Source: Actinomycetota bacterium (GTDB lineage: Bacteria; Actinomycetota; Acidimicrobiia; Acidimicrobiales; RAAP-2). From it: a DNA stretch of 64,000 bases. Position 1 is the first letter of the stretch, and the number at the start of each line of letters is the position of its first letter. The notes under the pieces were generated by a model. The model saw only the letters and a program-made list of their open reading frames with translations. It was not told the origin of the DNA and did not search any database. Positions 1 to 11,034 of the stretch are shown here, piece after piece. The DNA lies in the NCBI GenBank assembly GCA_009699875.1, contig WLNI01000001.1, positions 868,001 through 932,000 on the forward strand, given 5' to 3'. Both the position numbers and the translations under genes were made by a program.

Positions 1-1442
<1,442 letters not shown>

Positions 1443-1502
1443 GTTTCTTTATCTAGCTCTGTGAGAGTGCCTCATTTCCCCTATTTGTAAGGCATCCTGG
1501 GG

Positions 1503-2273
1503 GTGAGTAGCGTGGGGGTTGTGCCTGAACTCATCCTCCTCCGCCACGGCCAATCGGAGTGGAACGCCAAAAATCTCTTCACCGGCTGGGAAGATGTCAA
1601 TCTGACCGACCAGGGCCAGCAAGAGGCCACGCACGCTGGACTCCTCCTTGAGCAGGCCGGCGTCGACGTCCGTGTCCTTCACACTTCTCTGCTGACCCGA
1701 GCAATTCGCACGGCCACCTTGGCGCTTGATGCCATGGGACGACCCTGGGTGCCCGCACAACGTGACTGGCGGTTGAATGAACGCCACTACGGGGATCTCC
1801 AGGGGAAAAATAAGAAAGAAACCACCGAGCAGTACGGAGCTGAGCAGGTAAAGATCTGGCGTCGAAGTTACACAACCCCTCCGCCACCACTTGGCGAAGG
1901 CGACTCAAGACGAGCCAATGGCGATACTCGTTACCGAGATATTGACCCAGCCTTGTTGCCAGCATCTGAGTGCTTAGCTGATGTGGTCGCTCGCACCTTG
2001 CCTTATTACAACGACGTCATCATCCCCGATCTCAGGCACACGGCTCGCTCGGGCGGAGCGGTCCTCGTTGTTGCTCACGGCAACTCACTTCGAGCACTGC
2101 GCAAAGAACTAGACGGGATCAGCGACGACGACATCGTTGGTTTAGAGATCCCTACGGGAATCCCGTTTCGCTATCTTCTGAACGACAACGGTTCGGTGAT
2201 TGAATCTGGATACCTTGGCGACGCAGACCTCGCGGCCAAGGCGGCCGCAGAGGTTGCGAACCAAGCTGGTTAG
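1503..2273 (+). CDS. gpmA: 2,3-bisphosphoglycerate-dependent phosphoglycerate mutase
   Basis: Interconverts 3- and 2-phosphoglycerate in glycolysis and gluconeogenesis. The 256-residue protein matches the usual GpmA length of about 250. The phospho-accepting histidine is in LLRHGQSEWN near residue 14, FTGWEDVNLT follows, the general acid glutamate is in LNERHYGDLQ, and the second catalytic histidine is in VVAHGNSLRAL. In-frame GTG codons at 1503, 1512 and 1521 are all possible starts; 1503 has AAGG ten bases upstream. The gene abuts the convergent Coq4-like gene with no bases between the stop codons. Confidence 0.95.
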   Translation: MSSVGVVPELILLRHGQSEWNAKNLFTGWEDVNLTDQGQQEATHAGLLLEQAGVDVRVLHTSLLTRAIRTATLALDAMGRPWVPAQRDWRLNERHYGDLQGKNKKETTEQYGAEQVKIWRRSYTTPPPPLGEGDSRRANGDTRYRDIDPALLPASECLADVVARTLPYYNDVIIPDLRHTARSGGAVLVVAHGNSLRALRKELDGISDDDIVGLEIPTGIPFRYLLNDNGSVIESGYLGDADLAAKAAAEVANQAG

Positions 2274-3266
2274 TTAGAGGCCGACGTCAACCGTTGGTGT
2301 TGGTTCATCTTTTTCAATAATGTGAAACCGCTTCCGCAGTTCCACCACTGATTCGTCCTTCAGGGCCCAGTGATCAATTCCTTCGAGGATGTCTTCATTC
2401 GTCGCAATACCCCGGCGAATCGCGTCCGCTAACGCCGCAGGAGCATTGGGCTCTTCCATGACGTGGCCTTCAGATTGGGGAATATTTGGAATCTTGAAGG
2501 CACCGGCTTCATAGAGCCCGAGCGCCAACACCATCGTCGAAAACCCTGTCGGTTTGCTCGATCCTGCTGCCATAAAGGCGTTGACTTGGATTTCGCCGAT
2601 CATGTTTGGCTCGTAGCCAGAGAGAATATGGACCCAGTCGTGGACCGTGATGGCTTCTGGAACGCCACCATCTTGGCCAGGAAACGGCCACTTCCGAGAG
2701 CTATACATCTCCCAGAATTTCCGCCCCAGACTTCCAGGTGGGCAGTGCTCTAACGCGACGAACTTTTTCGCGAGCTCAGGAGCTTCTCCTTTGTGGAAGG
2801 TGCCGAGCACGTTCTTGACGACCGTGCTGAGCCCCTCTTCTTTTATGAATGCTTTCTCCCACTCCACCACTGCAGTTTCGCGATAGGAGTCAATGACCAT
2901 ACGCTTCATGTGGTTCTCGGCGTAGTCATGGATGACCCGAACACTCTTCTCATCGACGTCGAGCGCCTTGGCGTACGCGTCAATCCGTGCGCTGCGCTCC
3001 CGTGAAGGCGGGTGCTCAAAAAATGCCATGACCACCATGGCTTGAATGAGCTGTTGGCGAAATGCGGGGTCGCTCACCTGCATGGCAACCGCGTCGGGCT
3101 CTAATGCAGTGGCATCCGACACATCAACGCGGGTGCCGCCAAACATGGTGGCAATCGCGTTGATGGTCTCTCGTTGTGTCTCGAGCATGGTGCCGTCAGT
3201 TTCGATGGCGCCACGAAACGCGCCAAGGGCGACGGGGACAAGTTCTTTTGGTGGGATTTGAATCAT
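2274..3266 (-). CDS. Coq4-motif protein with TerB-like N-terminal region
   Basis: The C-terminal half carries the exact Coq4 metal-binding signature HDxxH-(X11)-E: HDWVH, eleven residues, then E in IGEIQVNAF. Coq4 acts in ubiquinone synthesis, where it is linked to removal of the ring C1 carboxyl. The first 150 or so residues are helical and resemble TerB/tellurite-resistance folds (FRQQLIQAMVVMAFFEHPPS), so this looks like a two-domain protein of 330 residues, longer than Coq4 itself. Actinobacteria normally make menaquinone, so the substrate is unknown. The ATG lies 6 bases after a TAGGCT -10 element (3273-3278), suggesting a leaderless message. Confidence 0.7.
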   Translation of the reverse strand: MIQIPPKELVPVALGAFRGAIETDGTMLETQRETINAIATMFGGTRVDVSDATALEPDAVAMQVSDPAFRQQLIQAMVVMAFFEHPPSRERSARIDAYAKALDVDEKSVRVIHDYAENHMKRMVIDSYRETAVVEWEKAFIKEEGLSTVVKNVLGTFHKGEAPELAKKFVALEHCPPGSLGRKFWEMYSSRKWPFPGQDGGVPEAITVHDWVHILSGYEPNMIGEIQVNAFMAAGSSKPTGFSTMVLALGLYEAGAFKIPNIPQSEGHVMEEPNAPAALADAIRRGIATNEDILEGIDHWALKDESVVELRKRFHIIEKDEPTPTVDVGL

Positions 3267-3308
3267 GGATCGAGCCTAGATCAGGGCCGTTCCGATCTTC
3301 CTAGACCC

Positions 3309-3698
<390 letters not shown>

Positions 3699-5108
3699 CT
3701 AGCCACGCGATGACCCCGAGAGCGAGTTCACTCGTTCAGCAAAGGTCTCCCGTGGATACGCCTCTTCGTCGTGGACCGCAAGGTCTCCGACTTCTAGGAC
3801 TTCATCCTTCTCACGCAGACCTCGACAGACAAACTTGACGATGTAGAGGAGGATGGTACTCATAATCGCTGTGAAGACAATGACCCAGACTGCAGTGATG
3901 AACTGTTCCCAGAGTTGGTGGAACGAGTGGGTATAGAACCAGCCACCGACACTGAACGCACCTGCTGCGTCATAGACACGACCCGGCACGCCGTAGACGA
4001 TCATGCCGGGGTCCGCCAGGAGACCGACCAAGAGACCACCAAGCAGCCCAGCGATCCCGTGGGTGTAAACGACACCCAACGCATCGTCAACCTTCGAGAA
4101 TGGCTTGACCTTGGAGAGGAAGTTCCAGGCAACCCAGACGGTGGCCGACACAATCAAGCCGACGAAGATCGCCCCCACACCACTGACAAAACCAGCTGAA
4201 GGAGTGATGCCAACCAGACCACAGATCATTCCGTTGATAGCCCCTAAGAACGTGGGCTTGTGCTCTCGGGAGAAGAACATGTCCATTGCCACCCAGGTCA
4301 ACAGCGCAACGGCCGTTGCGATGTTTGTGTTGAGTACCGCGGACGCAGTGTCGACACCGGCGTAGTACGGGGCGCCACCATTAAAGCCGTTCCAGCCCAA
4401 CCAGAGGATTCCTGCACCGACAGCCACCATCATCAGGTTGTTTGGAAGTGCGTGGTTTCGGTCACGATTGAGGCGAGGTCCAATAATCGCCGCTGCTACA
4501 AAGGCAGTGATACCCGCCGACATGTGAATGACGTAGCCACCAGCGAAGTCCACCGCACCCTTTTGAGCGAAGAAGCCTCCGCCCCAGATCAACGCGGCAT
4601 TGATGGAATAGACAAAGGTGATCCAGAGCGGCACAAAGAGCAGCCAGGCCTTGAACTTAAATCGACCGATGACTGAGCCCAGGAACAACAGTGGCGTGAT
4701 CGCCGCGAAGACCAGCTGGAAGTAGGCGAGCGTCGAGGTTGGATAGTGGAACGGCACCAGGGTATTGGTCCCTGAGACCGCCTGATTTTGCTCTCCAAAG
4801 TGGCTGACAATGGGATGAGGGTGTCCCACAAAACCAGAGAGGAACGATCCGTCCGCTCCCAAGTGGACTTGAGGACCAAAGGCCATGTTGTAGGCCCACA
4901 GCACCCAGACAAGAACCACCAGAGAGAACCCAGAAAAGGCCATCATCATGGTGTTGACGACCCATTTGCGTTGGACGAGACCACCGTAAAGTACGGCAAT
5001 TCCGGGCAAACTCATGAGGCCGACCAATGTTGCGGCAGTCAACTGCCACGCATTGTCGCCTGGATTTAGCCAATGGGGATATGGAATGTTTGTTACCGCT
5101 TCGAGCAC
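3699..5108 (-). CDS. amt: Ammonium transporter Amt
   Basis: Polytopic inner-membrane ammonium channel of the Amt/Mep/Rh family, about 469 residues with eleven predicted membrane helices. Recognisable stretches are GLMSLPGIAVLYGGLV, the first pore histidine in GGYVIHMSAG, and the second in GVVYTHGIAGLLGG. The reading frame can be opened at a TTG (5126), but GTG at 5108 has the strong site AGAGGAGA eight bases upstream and is preferred. It heads the amt-glnB pair. A GlnR-type box lies at 5168-5183, between this gene and the divergent cyclic-nucleotide-domain gene. Confidence 0.95.
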   Translation of the reverse strand: MLEAVTNIPYPHWLNPGDNAWQLTAATLVGLMSLPGIAVLYGGLVQRKWVVNTMMMAFSGFSLVVLVWVLWAYNMAFGPQVHLGADGSFLSGFVGHPHPIVSHFGEQNQAVSGTNTLVPFHYPTSTLAYFQLVFAAITPLLFLGSVIGRFKFKAWLLFVPLWITFVYSINAALIWGGGFFAQKGAVDFAGGYVIHMSAGITAFVAAAIIGPRLNRDRNHALPNNLMMVAVGAGILWLGWNGFNGGAPYYAGVDTASAVLNTNIATAVALLTWVAMDMFFSREHKPTFLGAINGMICGLVGITPSAGFVSGVGAIFVGLIVSATVWVAWNFLSKVKPFSKVDDALGVVYTHGIAGLLGGLLVGLLADPGMIVYGVPGRVYDAAGAFSVGGWFYTHSFHQLWEQFITAVWVIVFTAIMSTILLYIVKFVCRGLREKDEVLEVGDLAVHDEEAYPRETFAERVNSLSGSSRG

Positions 5109-5167
5109 GGGCCCGTCTCCTCTCAAGAGTTGTGAACTCCAGTATGGCGACAGAGGATTTCTGGCCT

Positions 5168-5183
5168 GTTCCTAGATTGTTAC
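5168..5183 (-). promoter_or_regulatory. GlnR-like operator upstream of amt
   Basis: On the amt strand the sequence reads GTAAC-N6-GGAAC, close to the actinobacterial GlnR a/b half-site pair (G-T-nAC, six bases, GAAAC). It lies about 60 bases upstream of the amt start, the normal position for an activator site. The following half-site pair is weak (GAAAT only). The site also lies 28 bases from the start of the divergent cyclic-nucleotide-domain gene, so it could affect both. Confidence 0.4.
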
Positions 5184-5210
5184 GAGCATGTGAATTGAAC
5201 TCCCGGTATC

Positions 5211-5642
5211 ATGAGGTCTATGGCACCTGTCTCAAAAGAAAAAGCACTGAAGTCCATCTGGCTCTTTTCGGAGTGCTCAGCCCGAGAACTCAAAAGCATC
5301 GCGAGTGCCGCGGACGAAGTCGTTGTCCCCACGGATCGCGTCTTGGTTGAAGAAGGAGCAATCGGCAGAGAGCTCTACCTCATTGTTTCTGGAACCGCAT
5401 CGGTTCGCCGAAAAGGTCGTCTCGTCGCCACTCTCAAATCTGGTCAGCACTTTGGAGAGTTAGCGCTCTTGGATCGCCGACCTCGAAATGCCACTGTGAC
5501 ATCCTCGTCAGAGATGACCTTGTTGGTCTTAGGGCAACGACAGTTCAACGGACTCTTAGAGACAGTTCCTGCTCTGTCGAGGAAACTCCTGGCCGCCATG
5601 GCGGGACGTGTTCGCGAGCAGGACCAAAAAGCTCTTCATTAA
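5211..5642 (+). CDS. Stand-alone cyclic nucleotide-binding (CNB) domain protein
   Basis: A 143-residue protein consisting essentially of one CRP-type effector domain: the beta roll begins around residue 20 and the phosphate-binding cassette reads GELALLDRRPRNATV, retaining the glycine-glutamate pair and the arginine that contact cyclic nucleotide. There is no helix-turn-helix or enzymatic domain, so it probably works as a sensor that binds a partner. ATG codons at 5211 and 5220 are both possible. It diverges from amt across a gap of about 100 bases. The partner is not evident from the neighbours. Confidence 0.82.
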   Translation: MRSMAPVSKEKALKSIWLFSECSARELKSIASAADEVVVPTDRVLVEEGAIGRELYLIVSGTASVRRKGRLVATLKSGQHFGELALLDRRPRNATVTSSSEMTLLVLGQRQFNGLLETVPALSRKLLAAMAGRVREQDQKALH

Positions 5643-5688
5643 TTCTCGTCTTCGCGACGAAGAGATTTCGTCGCCAGCCCTTCTCGCC

Positions 5689-7770
5689 TTAGGAGTCGCT
5701 CTCGCTCATCGGAGATGCTGCTGGCGGGGTACTCGCAACTGGAGCGCTCAGCGACTCTTCAACTAATTGTGAGATGTCCATGACTCGGACATCGTCGCCT
5801 TTGCCGTTCGCCTGAACTGCATCATCAAGCATGATCATGCAGAAGGGGCACGCCGTTGACACGATGTCAGCACCAGTTCCGAGGGCTTCATCAGTACGCT
5901 CCATGTTGACTCGCTTGCCGATGTTCTCTTCCATCCACATTCGAGCCCCACCTGCACCACAGCAGAAGCCTTTTTCTCGACAGCGACCCATTTCCACCTG
6001 CTTGACACCCGGGATCGCACTCAGAACGTCGCGTGGCTCGTCAAAGACTCGGTTGTGGCGACCCAGGTAACACGGGTCGTGATACGTCACGGTTCCGGCG
6101 TAACTGTCGCCCGGCACCAACTTGCCGTTATTCACCAAGTGCGCCAAGAGCTCAGCGTGGTGGATGACCTCAAAGTCGCCACCCAACGCGGGGTACTCAT
6201 TCTTGATCGTGTTGAAGCAGTGCGGACAGGTAGCGACGATCTTGACGGCGCCAGCTTCTTTGAGCGTTTCTATGTTGGCTTTGGCGACTTCTTGGAACAA
6301 GTACTCATTCCCAAATCGTCGCGCCGGGTCTCCTGTGCAGGACTCCTTGGGGCCCAACACGCCAAAGGTCACGCCGGCTCGATGAAGCATCCGTGCTGTT
6401 GATTGGGCTTGCTTTTTGCCGCGGTCGTCAAGGGCGCCCGCACAGCCCACCCAGTAGAGATACTCCACGTCGTCTGGAATCGTGCCAGTAATCACTGGCA
6501 CGTCAAAGTCCAATGCCTCTGTCCACTCCAGGCGCTTCGCACCTCCAAGGCCCCACGGGTCGCCCTGGTTCTCAATATTGCGCAAGAACAAGTTCGCCTC
6601 TTGAGGGAAGCGTGACTCCATCAGGACTTCATAGCGACGCATATCGACGATCGCATCAATGTGTTCAATGTCGACGGGGCACTCTTGGACACAGGCCCCA
6701 CACGTGGTGCAACTCCAAAGAACGTCAGGATCAATTGTGGTGGGAACCAACGTCTCCGCCGCAGCAGCAGCTTCAGAATCTTTCGTGAGAAGTCGATCTG
6801 CTGAGGCAAACATATTGTCACGGAGTCCCATGATCAGAAGTTTTGGACTTAGCGGCTTGTCGGTATTCCACGCTGGGCAGACTGACTGACAACGTCCACA
6901 CTCGGTGCAGGTTGAAAAGTCGAGCATCTGTTTCCACGTGAAGTCTTCGATCTTTCCAACACCGAAGACCGTGTCTTCGCTGATGTTCTCCATGTCCATG
7001 TCGGGGGTCTTGTCCAGACCACCAAGAGCACGGGGGCGTCGAGACGTTCCAACGTTAATTGGGGCCAAGAAAATGTGGAGGTGCTTGGAGTACGACACAA
7101 ACACCAAGAATCCAACGATGACTGCAATATTTGCCAACAGAAAGACAGTCTCGATCACACTGTTGACGCCTGTTCCCAATGGGGCCAGAAGTTTGGCAAC
7201 ACCGAGGGACGCGAATGCCCACCAGTCGCCCTGGAATGGGAAGTGGCCAGTGTTCTCTTGCGCGGCTCGATACAGCAGCAGCGTGACGATCACGAGTGCA
7301 ATCATCAAAAGGACAAGCCACGCTGCTCCCGTGTGAGATCCGTAAAAACGACTCTCTCGTTGTTTGCGAGACGGCGCATTTTTGAGCCGAATAATCGAGA
7401 AAATAACCAGTGAGACAAGAACTGCTGTCGCAAAGAAGTCTTCAAGGAATGCCACCGCCGACCAGTGGCCGATCAACGGAATGGAGAAGTCGCGAGCAAA
7501 CAGTGATCCGTAAGCCTCGATGATCGTCAGGAGCAGGACAGTGAATCCCCACATAGCGAAAAAGTGAGCAATACCCGGAATCGTCCACTGCAAGAGCTTC
7601 TTTTGTCCCGCAACCTCAACGACTTCGGCTTCGGCTGCTCGAGAGAAACTCAAAGGGCGTTTTGCGGGTGCGCCAGATCGGATCAGTTTGCTCAGCCAGT
7701 GAAAGCGTCGACCCGCAATGGCAAAACAGACCACGGTGATGCCAAGACCCAAAATGATCCGTACGAGCAC
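5689..7770 (-). CDS. etfD: EtfD-like membrane Fe-S oxidoreductase
   Basis: A 693-residue fusion. Residues 1 to 235 form a NarI-like membrane region with about five helices. Two 4Fe-4S motifs follow: [12 protein letters not shown] at 288-299 and [12 protein letters not shown] at 354-365. The C-terminal half has two CCG (heterodisulfide-reductase-type) domains with [13 protein letters not shown] and STACPFC. This is the architecture of mycobacterial Rv0338c (EtfD), which passes electrons from electron-transfer flavoprotein to the quinone pool during beta-oxidation. Acyl-CoA dehydrogenase at 15.5 kb would fit as an electron donor. The start is GTG 7770 with a perfect AAGGAGG upstream. etfAB are not in the window, so the exact partner is inferred. 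Confidence 0.85.
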   Translation of the reverse strand: MLVRIILGLGITVVCFAIAGRRFHWLSKLIRSGAPAKRPLSFSRAAEAEVVEVAGQKKLLQWTIPGIAHFFAMWGFTVLLLTIIEAYGSLFARDFSIPLIGHWSAVAFLEDFFATAVLVSLVIFSIIRLKNAPSRKQRESRFYGSHTGAAWLVLLMIALVIVTLLLYRAAQENTGHFPFQGDWWAFASLGVAKLLAPLGTGVNSVIETVFLLANIAVIVGFLVFVSYSKHLHIFLAPINVGTSRRPRALGGLDKTPDMDMENISEDTVFGVGKIEDFTWKQMLDFSTCTECGRCQSVCPAWNTDKPLSPKLLIMGLRDNMFASADRLLTKDSEAAAAAETLVPTTIDPDVLWSCTTCGACVQECPVDIEHIDAIVDMRRYEVLMESRFPQEANLFLRNIENQGDPWGLGGAKRLEWTEALDFDVPVITGTIPDDVEYLYWVGCAGALDDRGKKQAQSTARMLHRAGVTFGVLGPKESCTGDPARRFGNEYLFQEVAKANIETLKEAGAVKIVATCPHCFNTIKNEYPALGGDFEVIHHAELLAHLVNNGKLVPGDSYAGTVTYHDPCYLGRHNRVFDEPRDVLSAIPGVKQVEMGRCREKGFCCGAGGARMWMEENIGKRVNMERTDEALGTGADIVSTACPFCMIMLDDAVQANGKGDDVRVMDISQLVEESLSAPVASTPPAASPMSESDS

Positions 7771-7816
7771 GACGCCTCCTTAGAAGTTGATCAAACCCTT
7801 GCGGGCCACAGTTATT

Positions 7817-8389
7817 TTATGTTGCCGGCGGGAAATTATCGGCATATCGACTTGGGGTTGGACCCCACTGCCCTCGATACTTCGAACCCAAACCTTCCGA
7901 ACCATAGGGACGGTCAGCCGGTGTCGACATTTCGAAGAAGCTGATCTGTCCAATCTTCATCCCCGGATACACCGTGATCGGAAGATTCGCCACGTTCGAA
8001 AGTTCAAGTGTGAGATGTCCATCCCAGCCCGCGTCGACAAAACCAGCGGTTGAGTGAATCAACAGTCCCAACCTTCCGAGTGAAGATTTCCCTTCGAGTC
8101 GGGCAACCAAATCATCTGGAAGTGCAACTCGTTCGGTTGTTGAACCGAGAACAAATTCTCCAGGGTGAAGAATGAACGGTGTATCGGGACCAACGTCGAC
8201 AAGTTCGGTCAACTCCTCTTGGTTTTCTCGAACGTCAATGACTTTTGCGGTGTGATTTCGGAACACTCGAAAATACTGATCAACGTGAAGATCAACTGAG
8301 GACGGCTGAATACATTCGGGGCCAAGGGGGTCGATGACAATTCGACCTTCTTCTATGGCTTGGCTAATTGAGCGATCTGAAAGAACCAT
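7817..8389 (-). CDS. dcd: dCTP deaminase (probably bifunctional dCTP deaminase/dUTPase)
   Basis: Supplies dUMP or dUTP for thymidylate synthesis. The 190 residues open [12 protein letters not shown] and contain [32 protein letters not shown] and the nucleotide-covering tail [14 protein letters not shown]. All align by eye with the Mycobacterium tuberculosis enzyme, which both deaminates dCTP and hydrolyses the dUTP, so the same dual activity is likely. ATG 8389 lies seven bases after the -10 element TATCGT (8397-8402), which fits a leaderless message. Confidence 0.95.
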   Translation of the reverse strand: MVLSDRSISQAIEEGRIVIDPLGPECIQPSSVDLHVDQYFRVFRNHTAKVIDVRENQEELTELVDVGPDTPFILHPGEFVLGSTTERVALPDDLVARLEGKSSLGRLGLLIHSTAGFVDAGWDGHLTLELSNVANLPITVYPGMKIGQISFFEMSTPADRPYGSEGLGSKYRGQWGPTPSRYADNFPPAT

Positions 8390-8599
8390 CGCTCAGACGA
8401 TAGTGGCCCTATCCAGGTCTCGTGAAGTTCTTTGCTTCGACCCTCTCTGAGCGACTGGCTTTTCCCGAGATCGAAGAGCCAGATTCCATGAGAAGCAGGC
8501 CCCTGCTAGAGAAATCCATCAATGTTGGATCTTCTGGGGCCATGAATCTTCTCTCAATGAGTACCGGCAGGTTCGACCAGAAGAGCCACCCTTCCTCGG

Positions 8600-9454
8600 T
8601 CAGCCAGCGTGCCCGCCGCCGTACTGGACGTTCTGCCCCCCTCGCATTTGCACCGTCTGCATCACAAGGTCATGAAAAAGGTCACTTGTCGGAAAAGGCC
8701 GAGGTGGGTTCCCCTCGTACTTGAGAAAATCGGGGCCAGATGCGCTGTACCAGTCGCTCGGCGCTTCTGGATGAGGACCGGACAGACCAATACTGCCCTT
8801 TCCAAGAGGAACGACCATAGCTGCGGACTGTCCATTCGAATACGTTGCAATCACGTTCGTTGATCGCAACTCTTGCGCAGTGAACTCAGGTCCCGCTTGA
8901 AAGTACATTGTTCTCGCCTTGCCTCCCCATGACAACGCAACAACTTCGTCTGCTTCAGAGTTTCTTGGGTCATCGGAAACCAAAGACGGGCCAACGTACT
9001 CATTCGTGTCACCAGGGCGTATGAGACCAAGTCCAGGATTTCCCTTGGTGTTCTCTCCAGCCGCGAGATAGGCACCCATACATATGCCTAGGTAATGCCC
9101 GCCGTGTTTTACATAGTTCGTCAACGGTGTTCGATATTTCTTCATCTCGTTCCATGCTCCAAGCAGGTCGTCGCCTCCACCTGGTTGGACATACAGTGTC
9201 GCTCTTTCCAACAAGTGAGCCGTCAATGCAACACGAGGGCGCGAAGCAGGACCCACCTCGATGACCTTGTAACTCGTCTTCAACAGAGCAGTAATTGGCT
9301 TCCAGCACAATGTCGAATCTGCGGTGGACGCAGGACCTGCGTACACGAGTGCCGTTGGCATTGAACGTGCACTCACTACTGACTGAGGAGCGAGCAGTGT
9401 CGCTGAGAGCCCGACTGTCCCGAGAAGGAATACTCTCCGATCAATCTCCGCCAT
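8600..9454 (-). CDS. Exported BPL_N-type class I glutamine amidotransferase-like protein
   Basis: The 284-residue protein begins AEIDRRVFLLGTVGLSATLL, a twin-arginine-like signal ending near residue 30. The mature part resembles the BPL_N fold: LYVQPGGGDDLL, then a nucleophile-elbow motif HYLGICMGAYLAA with the cysteine near residue 125, and PLGKGSIGLSGPHPEAP. BPL_N proteins carry an amidotransferase-like triad but their substrates are unknown. Cytosolic biotin ligase lacks such a signal, so this is a separate exported family. ATG 9454 follows TACTGT (9461-9466) by six bases, a leaderless arrangement. No obvious functional partner is adjacent. Confidence 0.7.
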   Translation of the reverse strand: MAEIDRRVFLLGTVGLSATLLAPQSVVSARSMPTALVYAGPASTADSTLCWKPITALLKTSYKVIEVGPASRPRVALTAHLLERATLYVQPGGGDDLLGAWNEMKKYRTPLTNYVKHGGHYLGICMGAYLAAGENTKGNPGLGLIRPGDTNEYVGPSLVSDDPRNSEADEVVALSWGGKARTMYFQAGPEFTAQELRSTNVIATYSNGQSAAMVVPLGKGSIGLSGPHPEAPSDWYSASGPDFLKYEGNPPRPFPTSDLFHDLVMQTVQMRGGQNVQYGGGHAG

Positions 9455-9539
9455 GAACTCACAGTAACGCTCTCCCTACTGAGGGCACCGTGCAGGCCGA
9501 TCAAAAACCCAACAGGGAGCGCTAGGCTAGTGAGGTTCT

Positions 9540-9613
9540 GCGGGTGTAGTTCAGTGGTAGAACATCAGCTTCCCAAGCTGAGAACGCGGGTCCGATTCCC
9601 GTCACCCGCTCCA
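9540..9613 (+). tRNA. tRNA-Gly (anticodon CCC), CCA encoded
   Basis: Seventy-four bases fold as a complete cloverleaf. The acceptor stem is GCGGGTG/CACCCGC with discriminator T and encoded CCA (9611-9613). The D arm is GTTC-AGTGGTA-GAAC. The anticodon stem TCAGC/GCTGA holds loop TTCCCAA, giving CCC, which reads GGG. The T arm is GCGGG-TCCGATT-CCCGT, with a wobble at the first pair. The T loop has C where the near-universal U55 is expected. It sits alone between two protein genes transcribed in the opposite direction; a TAGGCT element about 18 bases upstream could be its -10. Confidence 0.95.
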
Positions 9614-9620
9614 GATGCCT

Positions 9621-10097
9621 CTAGCAGCCTGAAATATCGCCAACGGTGGCCGAATCTGGAGTCCCCGGAGCACTTTGCTCTGCGGTGGACCAGGTCTTTC
9701 CGACGGTGGTTGGCCAATACGCCAATGCTGCGGTAACCGATGCTGTCCATGCGGTAGCCGAAGACTTGCATTCCGCTGATGCACTCGACGATGCCGAGAT
9801 GTTCTGACTGTAGGTCTCCATCGATGTGAGGTACCCCGTCAGTTTGTCGATCTGCTCTTGCGTAACGGTGCCATCTCCGCTTTTGGCCCATTGCTCTTGG
9901 GCTGTCGACAACTGACACCCTGCGAATCCCCACTTGGTCCCATCTGAATTGTTCGAAAATGCTGCGCAAGGGTCTCCCGATGAAGTACTGCTCCCAGAGG
10001 TAGTTGAACTGTCTGACGATGCTGTCGAACTGCCAGACGAGCACGCGGCAAACAAAATCGCTACGGAAAACAGTGAACCGGATACTAATTTCTTCAT
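9621..10097 (-). CDS. Small secreted lipoprotein of unknown function
   Basis: The 158-residue product has a lipoprotein signal (KKLVSGSLFSVAILFAAC) with the lipobox FAAC and cysteine at residue 19. A Ser/Thr/Gly-rich linker of about 25 residues follows, then a compact domain with three further cysteines (DPCAAF, FAGCQLS, AECKSS) and a C-terminal cysteine, suggesting disulfides. I do not recognise the family. It ends eight bases from the tRNA-Gly. A good promoter (10135-10164) and a GGAAAGG site precede it, so it is probably expressed on its own. Confidence 0.75.
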   Translation of the reverse strand: MKKLVSGSLFSVAILFAACSSGSSTASSDSSTTSGSSTSSGDPCAAFSNNSDGTKWGFAGCQLSTAQEQWAKSGDGTVTQEQIDKLTGYLTSMETYSQNISASSSASAECKSSATAWTASVTAALAYWPTTVGKTWSTAEQSAPGTPDSATVGDISGC

Positions 10098-10134
10098 GAA
10101 AATTTACCTTTCCGTCGGTTCGTGAAACTTCCAA

Positions 10135-10164
10135 AAAATACTCTGAGCCCAGCGCCTGTGTCAA
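10135..10164 (-). promoter_or_regulatory. Sigma-A-type promoter of the lipoprotein gene
   Basis: On the reverse strand TTGACA (10164-10159) is followed after 18 bases by TATTTT (10140-10135). The leader to the ATG at 10097 would be about 30 bases and includes a GGAAAGG ribosome-binding site. This is among the best -35/-10 pairs in the window. Confidence 0.6.
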
Positions 10165-10317
10165 GGATTCAGTCGAAGGCGTGATGACCCGTGACAACTC
10201 CCGTTGTTCTCCACACAGAGATTCCTTTCACGTTCAATGAGGGTCCACGTTCACGACAGCAGAAGCTCCCCAATGTTGAGCCAGGAGGGGCTTGATTGTG
10301 GAGATCTTCCGAGAAGG

Positions 10318-10323
10318 TAATAT
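10318..10323 (+). promoter_or_regulatory. Possible -10 element of the SHOCT-domain gene
   Basis: TAATAT lies 52 bases before the ATG at 10375, with TTGTGG (10296-10301) 16 bases upstream as a weak -35. The rest of the gap from 10098 to 10374 holds the divergent lipoprotein promoter and no recognisable gene. Confidence 0.35.
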
Positions 10324-10374
10324 CAATTTTATTAGCACCAGAGATTTAAATTCCACCGGTACAGAGAGGTCATC

Positions 10375-10896
10375 ATGAGCGACAATGAGGAATCAAGCGA
10401 ACATTCAGGCGAAGGTAAGTTCGGTGATGGAATTAAAGAACCCCTCTATGAATTCAAAGCGTCGCGGCTAAAGGGTGGTCGTCTCCTTACGCCAAACGTG
10501 ATTCGGATTTGGCCCGACCGTGTTGAAGAGTACGAGCACCACGCAATTCGAAAGAAAGAAACGCAAGCGATCCGTTATGCGCAAGTTGCTCAAATCAAAA
10601 TGTCCAAAGGAATGGTCTACGCAGAGATCACCGTTGAATCAACTGGCGGCCACGTGATCACGATGAAGGGCGTCCCGAAAAAGGATGGCGAGAAGGTGAA
10701 GACCATGCTCGATCAAAGAGCCGAGGAAGCACGACACGGCGCAGTCGCTGGTGCGCCGGCGCAAGCAGCGCCAGTTCAACAAGCACCAGCTGCGGCAAGC
10801 ATGGCTGACGAACTGATCAAACTCGCCAAACTCCGTGATGATGGAATCCTCACGGAGGAGGAGTTTGCTCAGCAAAAAGCAAACTTGATGAAGTAG
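10375..10896 (+). CDS. SHOCT-domain protein with PH-like N-terminal domain
   Basis: The 173-residue protein has two parts. Residues 20-115 look like a bacterial PH-like beta domain of the kind often joined to SHOCT (LLTPNVIRIWPDRVEEYE, IRYAQVAQIKMSKG). After an Ala/Gln/Pro-rich linker, residues 144-173 are a SHOCT domain (short C-terminal, oligomerisation): DELIKLAKLRDDGILTEEEF followed by QQKANLMK. Such proteins are common in actinobacteria but have no settled function. There is no signal peptide or membrane segment. It is probably monocistronic. Confidence 0.8.
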   Translation: MSDNEESSEHSGEGKFGDGIKEPLYEFKASRLKGGRLLTPNVIRIWPDRVEEYEHHAIRKKETQAIRYAQVAQIKMSKGMVYAEITVESTGGHVITMKGVPKKDGEKVKTMLDQRAEEARHGAVAGAPAQAAPVQQAPAAASMADELIKLAKLRDDGILTEEEFAQQKANLMK

Positions 10897-11034
10897 TCCG
10901 CTCAATCAGAACTGCTCGTTCACTCTTCTTGCTTGAACAATCGATGGTATTCTCAGATCCGTCGTCACCCTCCTTCTTGAGAACGAGAACCTGGGCGGAG
11001 ACGGACCAATTCTCAACAACGAAGGAGTACCAGA

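Noticed and set aside
8422-8724. Forward open frame of 100 codons
   Set aside because: Its last part overlaps the end of the exported amidotransferase-like gene on the other strand, and it has an Arg/Ser-rich sequence without recognisable structure.
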